A stretch of DNA of 64,000 bases, from positions 863,167-927,166 of the forward strand of contig NW_024468513.1 in assembly GCF_001632365.1 (NCBI RefSeq). The letters are read 5' to 3'. Shown one piece after another: positions 40,450-51,906 of the stretch (within the stretch, counting starts at the first letter, position 1; each line of letters starts with the position of its first letter). The notes under the pieces are model-generated. The model did no database searches, had not been told where the DNA came from, and saw only the letters and a program-made list of their open reading frames with translations. This DNA is from Laetiporus sulphureus 93-53 (taxonomy: Eukaryota; Basidiomycota; Agaricomycetes; Polyporales; Laetiporaceae). The position numbers and the translations under genes are program-made.

Positions 40450-42530
40450 TCAGATGAGGAAAAGGAAAAAGACAGCGAGGACACTGGTGAGGTCAACATG
40501 TACGGGGGAGAGTGCCAGCGCAGGTGACGCACCCGAGCTGGAGGGTGAGTTAGAACTGGATCCAGACCCACCGGCTGAGGTGGACAATTCGGCGAAGCCA
40601 ACGGACGCAGGGCTGGAGCGGAAGACGGTGTATACGTTTTTCTGTAGATGATACCATACTGAGTAGACGTTTACCAAGGGTCTAGACGAACGGACTCACC
40701 AGGAAAGTATCGCCAACCACCCAAGTAGGATCGCTAGATCCAGAGACATCTGAGCCCTCCGACAAGATGAAGACACCGCCCAAGCAGGAGTCACCCGAAA
40801 CCACACCAAGGTTCATGTCAGCCGAGTTAATAGGCCACTCCTTTCCGCCGAAGGAAAGTGTAACGTTCACCGTTGTCGAGCATGCTATGAAGCAGTGAAG
40901 AAGTCAACGATGGAAATAGAATGGTTCCCATATTGTCACTCACGGAATGAATAATAGCCCTCATAATCACCCTCCAATGCGGTCGAGCCAGTAATCTCAG
41001 CGTAGATGTTCTCCACAGCTGATTGCGGGCCGCCGATCAACGTCGTGCCCGTATCGATCGCAGCATTCAACGAAGTGCCGAGATCGACGGACGATCCCTG
41101 GACTGTCATGTTCGAGATCGTCAGCAGCCAGTATGTTTCTTGGCTGCTGTCCGCGAGGTCATGATACTCGATATCACCCGAATACAGAGAGCTGTTCGTC
41201 CCGCCCAGCGTGAACGTGCCTCCGGGCTCTTCACTCGCCGCGCTCGTATCGTCCAGGAACCGGGCGAGGTAGAACGCAAACTCCGGGCTCGACAGCTGGC
41301 CGTTGCTAATGAGCGCCTGCCAGAAGGGCACTGCGCCGGTCGACGCGAGCGACTGGAAGGCGAGGCCAAGGATACCAGTCACATTCCCGCCCAGAAGAGC
41401 TGAGGAGACCTCGTTCACGAGCAGGAACGTCTGCGAGTCCACCGAGAGGCCACCCATTGAGATGGTATCTGAGGCTAGCGTTCCCTCAACGGCACCACTG
41501 CCATATTGAATCTCGACCTGTTTGGCCTGGCCAGTCGTTGAGTTGGTGGTGTTTGCCTTATATGTTGATGAAGAGGAGGAGCTGTATTCAGGCGTGCCGC
41601 TGGGACAACCTGAACATGACGTTGATGCTAGCCACAGGTCCGATGACCCGGTGTCCATGATTAGGGGAAAGCTTTGCGAGGGAGTGCCCACTCCTAAGAT
41701 ACCAAGGTACGAAGAATCTTGGTTCTGTTACATGAAGTGAATTAGCGATACTATCTCTTGCCATACTGAAAGACCCGAAGGGGGGGGGCATCAACGTTAA
41801 GAATACCAGTGCCAGATTGCGTGACGTTCGCTGGCGATAGCGGATAGCGGGACGGGAGCAGCATTAACAGATGTCGCTGACCGCAGCACCCTCCATGCGC
41901 AGTCCAATAGCCTCCGGCGAAGGCGCCAACCTTCACGTCGCATACTAAAATAGCCACGCTGAAGACGCATAGTCTCCGGCTACTGCGCACTTCCTCCCCT
42001 TCCCCCACGAGTGTGAGAGCTTCGATCGTGGACACATCGTGGACACCGCAATGGGATGGAGAGTGGCAGCTACTTCTCTGAGCTGGGAACGGCCAAGGAC
42101 TGCGACCCTCAGAGTAGAAAAATTGCTACGCCCAACGTAGTGGCGCCCGAGCCAGCGCCTCTGACATCAATGAAGTCGAGACTCATGATCATGCAGATCG
42201 GTGGCGGGCTTGCGAGCGCCCAGTCACACAGGGCCGGGTAGCGCTGGCCTCCCTCCACCCCTATGAACGAACAACTGTGCACACTCATGTAGATGCAAAG
42301 CTACATACCTGATCAATGAGTGAGACACCGACTGACTCGCCACGCTTCCTCCTTTTGGAGGCCAAGGTCTCGAAACCATATTTTGCTCGTAAATGTTCCG
42401 CAGCAGCGATCCAGTGTTCGGGAGATGCTGCTGCTTGCTGTGTTGACCTGCGAGCGAGAGGTACATGGAGAGGGTCGGCTGCGACGAGAGCGACGAGAGT
42501 AAAAGGGAGAAGGAGTGCAGGACGAACCAT
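40450..42530 (-). CDS. secreted aspartic protease (A1, pepsin-like), probably GPI-anchored
   Basis: The start MVRPALLLPFTLVALVAADP (42530) is a clear signal peptide, followed by a propeptide with basic cleavage-like sites (SKRRKRGESV). The mature domain has YLGILGVGTPSQSFPLIMDT containing the first catalytic DTG in MDTGSSDLW, then the flap region (QVEIQYGSGAVEGTLASDT), FLLVNEVSSALL, GILGLAF, and the second catalytic site AAIDTGTTLIGGP. The last exon ends with a Ser/Gly-rich stretch (STSAGGSGSSSNSPSSSGAS) and a terminal hydrophobic run (LTSVLAVFFLFLI), the pattern of a GPI-anchor signal as in yapsins. It should act at the cell wall or outside the cell. Exon 1 ends near 42305. The exons between there and 41725 are not settled, partly because of a nine-base G run at 41790-41798. 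Confidence 0.88.
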
Positions 42531-42761
42531 GGCGGTGGTGGTCAGAGGAAGAGAAACGACTGGAGTGGAGGTTACAATGCTGACCGTGACGGTGGAGAAC
42601 AATCCGCAGGCTGACAGGCGCCCACGCCACAATACAGTTAAATTTCAATTGCGGCACTTCAAGATGCCACATATTCATTGACCGACGACTTTTTCTCTGT
42701 AGAGCTTGCTGCCAGTGTCTGTTAATCTCGCTGCGCGTAGAGCTCTTCGTCAGCGGCGGCG
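42531..42761. promoter_or_regulatory. bidirectional promoter, aspartic protease / ZNHIT3
   Basis: The 231 bases between divergent starts of a secreted protease and a housekeeping snoRNP-assembly factor. Confidence 0.5.
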
Positions 42762-43609
42762 ATGCCAGCACAGAAACGCGCACCGTGCCAGATCTGCCAA
42801 AGCAGCGAATCCAAATACACCTGCGCGCAGTGCAAAATACTATAGTAGCTCTGACCCTAGGTTCCTACGCGCTCACGCTGATCTGATGATTGGGAATTCA
42901 GCTGCTCCATATCGTGCTACAAGGAACACAAGGGTAAGTTACCGTCTTGGCGTCTCTCATCTCGGAAGGTTTACTTGAGCGGTTCTTCCGCGTAGCGACT
43001 TCTTGTCAGTCTCAGAGTGCCCAGCCAACCAGCCTTCCCCAGGTACTAGACCCAGGGCCCAGCAAGCCTGAAGGTGAGCATGAGCAAACTTGATCAGCAT
43101 CCTTAACCTCAACTACTCTTGTCTGGAGCTGCCCACGATGATGCTGCGGTTGAAGCTCAGCACACGGAACTCCGTCCTCTCACGTCTCTGAAATGGCCAT
43201 ACGTACCAGAGGAATCTGCGTATCCAGACCCACTCAGGCGCGATGACCCTAAGTCACTGCAGCTACCTCAGTATGAAGCGATAGGTATGTAGTCCTTCTC
43301 AGCCTGAGAATCGCTCGTGTGTTGCCTCCATGCCAATACGTTGGTTTCCATGCCCCAGCAACATCTCCAGCCGTCAGACGCTCACTTGCATCGCACCCAC
43401 AACTTCCCGCCCTCCTCCGCTCTCTCGATCAGCTTCGCGGGCCCGAACGCGAAGAAGCCCTCGAGCATGCACTCGGGGTCGCGCCTCCCGACCCTCGCGA
43501 GGTGCGGACAGAGGATAATACGCACGCCCTGAGAGAGCTCGCGGAGGCAGTGGAGGCAGCAGTGAGAGGAGGAAAACAGGATGTGCTAGGTCTAGATTGG
43601 GGTGATTAG
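42762..43609 (+). CDS. zinc finger HIT domain protein, ZNHIT3/Hit1-like
   Basis: Five exons (42762-42844, 42902-42933, 42996-43073, 43129-43284, 43359-43609) give 199 residues. A zf-HIT domain is built across the first junction: CQICQSSESKYTCAQC, then YCSISCYKEHK. The middle has the family string LRPLTSLKWPYVPEESAYPD. The C-terminal helices (LPALLRSLDQLRGPEREEAL, LRELAEAVEAAV) end GLDWGD. ZNHIT3/Hit1 works with Rsa1/NUFIP in box C/D snoRNP assembly. That role is inferred from the family. Confidence 0.87.
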
Positions 43610-43983
43610 GCGTTGAGAGCGCGTGTAGATAATGACCGATCGGTATGACAATAACCCATCATGACTGTGTGTGTTGCTCATGAAATGAAGCTCCTTTCCG
43701 TGACAGCATGTTCACCATGGCGACGAATACCAACTATTCGATCACGATGACGCTTATGAAGATCCAATTAAGGCGAATCTCTTATACCAACTGTAAAACA
43801 TCAAGAAAACACGTGTAGAAACATGTAACGACACTACAGCTACCTAGAATGACAGTGCATGACAAATGCTACAACCATTCAAAACCTCCTCTCATGCGTC
43901 ACAGGACGTGGTAGCACCATCAAGAACGTGGCCATCTTCGCCGTGATCCTGCCACACGCATTAGTCCCCGCCACACATCAACT
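43610..43983. other. 3' flanks of convergent ZNHIT3 and small unknown gene
   Basis: The 374 bases show no gene. Confidence 0.5.
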
Positions 43984-44229
43984 TCACCGGGCATACCTCT
44001 CCAGCATGGCCTCCTGCTCCGGCACGCGCGTCCGATACGTCTCGCGCGCGAGGCCGATCAACTGTGCATGCACGGCCCAATACCGCTGGATATGCACAAC
44101 GGCCTCTTGAAGCACCTTCGGTGGCAGGGCCTGCGTGGGCCGAAGCACCTCGACGCGCTGCGCGTACTGTATGTACTCTTCGTACATGGTGTTGATCTGC
44201 CGTTCGAGTTGGGCGAGCCGTTTGAGCAT
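43984..44229 (-). CDS. small helical protein of unknown function
   Basis: An 81-residue frame starting MLKRLAQLERQINTMYEEYI and ending ERYAR. It is rich in Leu/Glu/Arg/Gln with heptad-like spacing, so an alpha-helical hairpin or coiled coil is likely, with a Pro break near ALPPKVL. I do not recognise the family. It could be a subunit of a multi-protein complex (kinetochore, Mediator or similar small helical subunits), but nothing decides this. There is no in-frame upstream ATG that looks coding. An additional 5' exon cannot be ruled out. Confidence 0.55.
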   Translation of the reverse strand: MLKRLAQLERQINTMYEEYIQYAQRVEVLRPTQALPPKVLQEAVVHIQRYWAVHAQLIGLARETYRTRVPEQEAMLERYAR

Positions 44230-45852
44230 TCTGACGAGCGCACCCTGAGGCAGAGTAGAGTGGCAAGTGGCGAAGAGTGCAAGAATGATGAGCTAGATGA
44301 TACGTGTCCGAACGGACAGATTGTAGCACGTCCATCAGGTTTGCATGCTATATAGCACGCATGGGGCATTACAGGAAGTGGCCCGCCGAGCCATCAGTCA
44401 GTCCCAGTGGCTGATTCAGTGGCACCGTATGGCCACATTGTTGAGTGGCCCACCACGTCGCATTGGCATATAGCAGGCTCCTTGGCATGTATCGTGACTT
44501 GAGCTGCACATATTTGTTAAATGCAATCCGCGCCATGCACATGGACTCTACTGATCATCGATGCATTCAGAGAGATCTATAAGGATTTCCGTTCAAGACG
44601 GACACCAAATTCATCCATATTCGCGGAGTCTTGCTCGACTGCTGTTGGTTCACTGAAGCGTAGGGCGCTCTCGCTCGACTTTGAAAAGAACGTGTATCCT
44701 GTTTTTGAAGTCTTCAGCAAGTACTAGTGGGGTAGTATGCGATGCATGTCATTTCTGAAGTAAGTATTGGCAGGATGGGAACTATGCAATGCTTTGGTCC
44801 CTGATGTGCTGACGCATATTCAAGCTACAGCAGAGTCTGTTAGTGAAATGCTTGCCCAGTAGTCACTAATGTGCATACGCACATTGCGAATAGCATATTC
44901 ACATATACTGCAAATAATTACAATCAGCCGGGAGTTAGTGTTGTTATAACGCACTGGCAGCATTACTTACATGAACCTGTTAAGAAGAATATCGCTGATA
45001 TCGCCTCATCGTGTTCTACGGTGCTATATACGAGCTCCGAGAGCGATTGAAGTCACCTTATCCCTTATCCATAAAAGAGCATGTCGAACCCACATCACCG
45101 GTGAAAATCAGTTGGATGATGCCTAGCACCTAGTGGCACAGGATCGTTAGACTAAGCCAGAAGTGATCACGAATCCATCTGCAGCAGTATAAGGAGATGT
45201 TTGGCAGCATATCGAACTAGCAGCGAGAGCATGTTTTCCGTACTGTCTCATTCATCCCCGTCATCAAATTGTGTTTCTTGACGTGTCGGACAACCCGCCT
45301 TGATATGCCCGTCCTTCAAGACGATCTGTGGAGGATGATGGACGAACCGGCCATTATATATATCAGTGATAAGGCAGCTTGACATCTCCACTATAATCGG
45401 TAGCTGATATAGCAACGTGTGGATCATCGCGATGTCAACAGACTATGGGGCTTACTGTATGTGACGCTTTTTCTAGTTCCAAATCCAGCAAGAGGCAGGT
45501 CTTATTCGTGACTCGTGAGTCTAGCGTCTGACGTCGCCGACAGTCGCCCGCTGTTTTGTCGTCGCACTAGCACTCACAGCTCATAAACAGTGTCTACCAG
45601 AGACACGCGAAAAAATTGTCAGTTGATGATGATAGTATCATGCAATAGCTAAGCCCCTACCTGCAATGCCGCCTGCGTAATAAAAGGAATCCCGTCAAAA
45701 CATCTGATTATAATATAGGGCATTGAACAGCATCGAACGTCGCTGAAGCAGTCACAAACTAGCAGAGTTGCATGACAAGTTGCACGAGAGCGACAAAGAC
45801 TGAATAAGAAGGTTAACACATACTGCTCAAGAGGTCAAAATCATCCTGTTTT
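44230..45852. other. AT-rich intergenic stretch at the start of the accessory region
   Basis: No gene is seen. Base composition shifts to AT-richer here and stop codons are dense in all frames. No tandem array or terminal repeat is evident. Confidence 0.5.
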
Positions 45853-46172
45853 TCATCCTTTCCACCATTTGAATGCATAACAGAGCATAAGTGAACGTTT
45901 GAAAAGCCGATTGCCTTCATGCCACCGGTTTTGGACTACCTGGACCGGCCTGCCTGTTTGCTTCTCCAACATCTCGAAGATCCTCACGTCATGTGTGTCG
46001 CTGACGCTGATTATTTTAACGGTTCCCACGTCCTGTAATTTCATCAGGACAAATCGATGAGGTGACGGTGCCAGTGATGTGCTCAAACGGGGAATGAAGG
46101 ATGCTGTCCAGGGATGTGGTGTTGAGGTCCTGCATCGAGGTTTGCACCGCTGTCTTTATCTGAGTTGCGACG
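45853..46172 (-). pseudogene. aldo-keto reductase relic
   Basis: Reading down the minus strand, one frame gives TAVQTSMQDLNTTSLDSILH followed by SPF, matching the AKR stretch before and around the active-site His strand. A different frame, from about 46090 on, gives GTVKIISVSDTHDVRIFEML and then VQVVQNRWHEGNRLF, the well-known fungal AKR strand and loop. The two halves are about 30 bases apart and need a frameshift to join. The usual N-terminal catalytic Tyr/Asp part is not found upstream, and the frame ends at 45853. I read it as a decayed, truncated AKR gene. Confidence 0.55.
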
Positions 46173-48246
46173 TCGTCGCAAGAGTTGTGTAGAAGTCATT
46201 GACTGCAGTCTTGGCCACGAGCGATGTGCATCTGCACGCCGCAAAGGTGAGCTACAATATACGGTGGTTTCATCGGTTTTGACCGAAACCAACTTAGCGC
46301 ACCGACCTCTGGCACTCTCGTGTGACTCAGTGAGTGAGCTCCTGTGGATCATCGAGAAGGGTCTGCGTCTTCCAGCTCGACAATTCCGAATAATCGAGCA
46401 TTTCCCTAGGTATAGCCTGCGACCAACCTGCGACAAGTCACAAGCCCATGCGGTTAGGCTCACCTCATCATCTAAATCGTGTGAGTTGTTCATTCCAACA
46501 ACTGTTGATACATTCTGTTTGAGCTGTAAACGGTTAAGACCACCATTTCTGACTATCGCGATGTTTGACTCCACTGGCAAAGTGCAACGCGCAACAGCCC
46601 TGGGATGGTTAGCTTACCTGATCGGGTTTTTGTGGGCCCATAGGCGTTTATCGGTTGCGATCTGATTGGTCCAAAGCACTGATGTCTTGTTGTGTCACGT
46701 TCGTTCACGTTCGTTCATCATGGAGAGTGAGATCGCTTGAACTTGCCGCGCTGATGACACAGAAATATTGTTTATCATCACTGGCTATCATTTGCTGATA
46801 CTCCGGGTTGCTTAGTTCGTCACCGATCGCGCGCATCCGGTGGGTTACGCATAATCATGTTCGCTAATTGCGGAATGAGAACGATATCATCGTTCCGCAT
46901 CGACTCATTGGTCTCTGTCGCCTCGTCGCATCATCTATTTCAATCGAAGACGTCACTGAGGTATGGTCCGTAGTAGCCTTAGGATATAGATGTTGTGGTT
47001 AATCATGACCAGTCCGTCATTCTTTGGTATGAAGTTCAATGTGATTCACCATCATAGAATTTAGCCGATAATGCCCGCAATTACTGTCGGACAACAACTC
47101 ACACTACAACTAAGCTGTCTCGCCCAGACGGAGAGCTCGATGCACGCCGCCTGTCAACTGGATCTCGACATATTCCTTAGGCGACCCTCGCTTGGCAACT
47201 CCTGTTTATTAGTCCAATAGTCCTCGTCACGAGTGCACACATCAACAGTCAACGACTGCTGCGCAACACCTTACACAGTAGGCTCTTCAAAAGTTGCATG
47301 ACTGCGGATACTAAATCTAGTAGCGGTGCATCGTGATTCGTATCCAACGTCAACGAGTATAAACAATGAAGCAAGATGATGTGATGTTGTGGCGTCAAGC
47401 TGCGACAGGAAGAATGATTGTGCAGAACACTGCAGATGTGTGCTATTTGCAGCTCTGATTGGGGAACCCGCAATGTCTCAACATCTATAGGCCTGTCGGC
47501 TCAATTCTACGGGTTGGCTGCGGAATTATCTATGAGCAACACCATCTGCTATCCACCCGTTCCTGCACAGCCTGGGACGCCCATTTCGAGCTTGTGTAGC
47601 ACGTGAAGCACCTCGTCCTCCGGTGAGTTCATCCTATTAGGCGTCTTCGGGTTCCATGGAGTACTTGCGCATAGAGCAACTTTGTTGTTTCCCCTGTGCC
47701 TGATTGCACAATTGCGGCGTGCAACTTTACGGCTAGGGATCTCAAGCTTCAGGGGGAATATGACAGTCGTTAGGCGGTCTCTAGGCATAGCGATGGGAGG
47801 CTAGTCGTCAGCCGGCCTCTGGGCTATAGCAATGGGCTTCTGTCGGTTGGCACGAGCGGGCATTGAGCGCATGGTTGGTGTATCAGCAATCCACAATCTG
47901 CTACAGTTGTCCCTAAGATTCATTACTCAATACAAATAAACCCGGATTCGAGCCTCTGATTAGTGAGACGAGTATGTATGCCCACATGCTATATGGTGCA
48001 GCCGCATTGTAGTGTGTACAGTATTGACGCAGATCGGCGGAAAATCTGCGAGTGCCCGCATCGAAGCTGCACAACAGGATGTAGAAGGAATTCTCAGGCT
48101 GCTCCTTGTCCTGCACTCCTACCAGAGGAGAAGCTGGATATCGTGCCGTAGAGTGAGGTCTATCGAGCATGTAATCTTCTTGCCCCTGTACCATTGATTG
48201 ACTTCAAAAAAGGTATCACAATCCATCCTACAGTCTTCACCACCTC
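46173..48246. other. intergenic stretch, no gene supported
   Basis: Only motif-free frames are seen (for example 46580-46173 minus and 47788-47549 minus). A short direct repeat of about ten bases (gttcacgttc type) lies at about 46695-46720. Other decayed genes may be present but cannot be recognised. Confidence 0.45.
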
Positions 48247-49173
48247 TCAGGGTGCGTTCGTGACGTCTTCGTCATATTGCATATGAGCTCCTGAAACAGA
48301 CGCAAGAGAATGATGCCCACCATCAAGCTCGTAGTCCTCCTCCTCTTCCGGCATTGCGGCGCGCTCATCATGCACGATCACCGACGATGTCTCGCGGAAG
48401 GGATTGCTGATCAAATATACGCTTGATTGATTGGTAGGCTCTCGACGATACAGATCGGTGATATCAGCTGTTTATGTTAGTCAAGCAGCTATTCATAGGT
48501 ATGTGAAATACGTCATTACTTTCTGCAGTGCCGGATGCCGATGTCGATGTTCCAACGGCCACCTCGTTTGTCTCAGAGGAGACACCGGCTGTCATATTTG
48601 TTACTCCATCGATATAAGTCACCAGAATACTGGATGACAGCTTACCAGCAGCGTCATCGCCAGAATATGATTTATGGATTTTCGTCCGTGTTATCCGAAC
48701 GTACTGGCTTCTGGCAGTACGTGAAGACTGCTGAGACAACTCGATCAACGTTAGTCGACGAGCGGGGAGAATTTAGACCTACCTGCATATCACAGTTCAG
48801 CTTCTTCGCGGTATTCTTATACGAGGAGATTGCATGACGACGTTGCCAGAGTCCGTGCTTTACGTATAGATTATCTCGAAATTGCTTAATTCTGCAGTGT
48901 CATGTGGTTTTTCAAAGTGTTAATCATTAAAAATAATGGAACGTACTCATCATACTTATCGTTCAAGCTTTCATGGATGTCCGGCGGCATGATTCTGACG
49001 GATGCCTCCAGTAGCTTGAGGCTGGATTCCTGATATTGATCGCCGTATTTGAGCTGGTTGATGGGCAGTCGATTCTTTATGACGCGCATGGCCGGCTTGC
49101 TGGCTGACACAATCGTCGCGAAGTCAGCGGCGGCATCGAGAGCGTTGAGAAAATCCTCGGTCAAATCAGACAT
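48247..49173 (-). CDS. unknown protein, four exons
   Basis: Four exons (49173-48947, 48891-48783, 48727-48520, 48467-48247) with good GT-AG junctions keep one frame and give 254 residues, so the gene looks real. The N-terminal part (MSDLTEDFLNALDAAADFAT, then SSLKLLEASVRIMPPDIHES and EIKQFRDNLYVKHGLWQRRH) is helical. The middle is Ser/Thr-rich. The C-terminal part is acidic (MPEEEEDYELDGGHHS). There is no signal peptide or transmembrane segment. I do not recognise the family. It lies beside a kinase, a P450 and a family array, a setting typical of lineage-specific genes. Confidence 0.65.
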
Positions 49174-50094
49174 GACGCGAGCTTAGAATCTGGGGCGAGG
49201 AGGGGCAATGGGTCTTGCAGTATCACCGTGCACTGATTTGTAGGTATTCAAGATCAGCACGCGCCTCCATTACAACCCGACTACGCATTTTAGGAACAAT
49301 AGGCGATTCAAGGCCGTGCACGTTGAGATACGAATGTGAACGCCAACGCCACGAAACGTTTACGTACTCTTGGAAACAACTTGACAGGGAAGTCTTCTTA
49401 GCGATATCGGCACGTCCCGCTTTCCAGAACGAGCCGGTACTATCCATCAGCTCTTGTGTTTCTATGGTTTCTCCCTTTGTCCTCGCTATGAGTACCCACA
49501 TTATGGGCTAACAGACATAATATTCGTTGAAGGACCTTGTACGCATCGAGCCAACGTCTGAATGAAGCTCATCATTTTGCTTCATTTAAAGCAACCGGGC
49601 ATCGGACGACGCTCAAGGTGTTCCACGTCAGTGAATGCCCAGGCCTGATGGCAACAGAGCAACGTAGGTCGTCTCGAACGAGCTTTTCTTTTTTGACGAG
49701 CAACAGCCGTGCGGAGAAATTGCACCGATATATCAAAACCGATTGCCTTTGAGTCTCAGAGTATTGCAGCTACCGGTGCTGGACAGTAAGAGGCAGAGGC
49801 AGGCATGAGTTGAGCCGGGATGGGCTGGTTTTATGTAAATGGCGGCGCGGTGACTGCGACTGTTTGCTTCCGCGGCTGAAGCGCTCCGTTGACGCACGTG
49901 ATCGATCGCTTTCTACTTGCGGATTAGTTGTTCGCGGATTAATTGTTTGATAATTGTCGCACAGCAACAGCCTACTTTGCGGCTCGGGAGCTCTTACGCG
50001 ATTTATATTCCCTTGCTTCACTACTCTGGATGAAGGGACTTTTGCCCGTTGGCTCTCTGACTCTCAAGCCGGAGCGAATCGTCTCATCCGCGAA
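49174..50094. other. promoter region between divergent unknown gene and kinase
   Basis: Divergent flanks, 921 bases. Frames on both strands at 49215-49511 mirror each other and have no motif. Confidence 0.5.
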
Positions 50095-51906
50095 ATGTCA
50101 TCAGAAACCCCCATAGTTGACGTGGCGGATGAAGCGTCAGATGCCCAATTTCCTGGGAAACTGCGCAAAGGCGAGCTGTACTGGCGCGATCGTCAACCAT
50201 GGCTTCAGGAGCATGGTTATATGCTTCGGCCAAGATATAGACCAGATTGGAAACCGTCTTGGATTGGTACGAAGAGATCATGGATAATCTCTGAAGACGG
50301 TGTTTCGCCGTCGGTGAGTTCCCTCTTGCGCACGCAAATGCAGATCATTGATACACATACAGCACCATGCAATTCTCGATGCTACCCGTATCGCGGACGG
50401 GAGGATTGTTACACTCAAGAGGATATCGAGGTCAATACATCCTCACGAGGCGGAGATCGGTCAGCTTTTCTCCTCTCCACCACTCGCATCAGACACACGC
50501 AATCACTGCGTCCCCCTATTCGAAGTCCTTCAGGACCCAATAAAAGAGGATATGTCAATTCTGGTCATGCCTCTGCTGAGAAAGTACAACGATCCCCGTT
50601 TCGGGACAATAGGAGAGGCAGTAGAATTCTTTAGACAGCTGTTCGAGGTGAGGTAATTCCATTATTCTCCGTTCGATCACAGCCCTGATGTCATTACAGG
50701 GTCTGCAGTTTATGCATAAACAGCATGTTGCTCATCGGTAGGCCCATGGGACATTCGTTGTTCAATCGCTGATGCGGCTCTTAAGCGACATCATGCGGCT
50801 GAACGTCATGCTGGACCCTCAAGCAATGTATCTACAGCTATATCACCCGAATTTCTGTGATAAGAAGCTCGACATGAGCGGAAATGCCAAGCATTATACC
50901 CGCACTGAACGACCAACAAGGTATTACCTTACTGACTTCGGTCTTTCGAGGAAATACGATCCGAGCGCTGGTCCTCCCAACGAATACCCAATCATTGGCG
51001 GTGATCGAACTGTCCCTGAATTCCAACGCGAACGGATGAACGAAGCATGCAATCCATTCCCTACTGATATATACTGCACTGGCAATCTCATACGAGAGGA
51101 TTTTTTGAGGGTAAGTCCGAAGAAGATTGCGAACCTTTCGTGTCCTGATTGCGAAATTCCATTAGAAATACTATGGTCTTGAGTTCATGGAAAAGCTTAT
51201 CGAAGACATGGTACAGGACGATCCTGCAAAGCGTCCTACGATCGACGATGTCGTCTCTCGCTTCGATGAAATTCGCAATTCTTTGAAACGATCGACATTA
51301 CGCTCGCGTCTAGTAGCCAAAAACGAGGATGTGATTATTCGCGTGTTGATGGGCTTACAGCATGCCTTCCGTACAACTTCGTTCGTTGTCAGAAGATTAC
51401 CTGCAATCCCCACCCCTTCCGAATCGACGTCTATTCATGCGACATCTGCTAAGTCCGTCATTTTCAACGAGTCTACGCCTTCAGAAGCGCGTGCATCTGA
51501 TCTCGCTGCTGCAGCCTCCGTCGCACCTAATCCACCTCTCTTTACTGCGCCCACTGCTCCGGAGCGGCCACCTTACGACGTCACTCTCGATGCCAAGGTC
51601 CCAGTTACGGAAGCAAAGCACACTCTTTCCGATTTTTCAGCGTCGAGCCTTGCTGAGCACACTGTATCAGGATGCCAGCGGTCGCCCTACGATATCACTC
51701 TGGTGGATGCTAAGCTGGAAGCGAAGTCAGAGCGTGTTATTCCCGATACTCGCGTGTTAGCTTCTGCCGGACCCGTCACTACGGAGTCAGATCATGAGCC
51801 CATTCCTCTCGATCTTACCGCTGCTGAGAAGTCGTCTCCCCACTTTGTGCCTTCCGATGCGCCTCCTCCCCAGCCGGTCATTGCCGACTTAGTCACTTCT
51901 GCTTGA
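50095..51906 (+). CDS. fungal-type protein kinase with repetitive C-terminal tail
   Basis: Multi-exon gene starting MSSETPIVDVADEASDAQFP. The N-terminal lead (RKGELYWRDRQPWLQEHGYM, then LRPRYRPDWKPSW) is the hallmark of a kinase group expanded in Agaricomycetes. Kinase motifs: IVTLKRI (beta-3 Lys), EAEIGQLF (helix-C Glu), the split catalytic loop AHRDIMRLNVML, DFGLSRKY, and PAKRPTIDDVV near the end. The catalytic Asp, the Asn and the DFG are kept, but the loop Lys of HRDLKxxN is replaced by Met, so activity may be atypical. After residue 330 or so follows an Ala/Pro/Ser/Thr tail with two copies of a motif (RPPYDVTLDAK and RSPYDITLVDAK). The substrate is unknown. Confidence 0.82.

Noticed and set aside
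46083..46665. Mirror-image frames of about 165 codons on both strands upstream of the AKR relic
   Set aside because: Only the last part (minus, below 46172) matches AKR; the rest shows no AKR sequence and the plus frame is a shadow.
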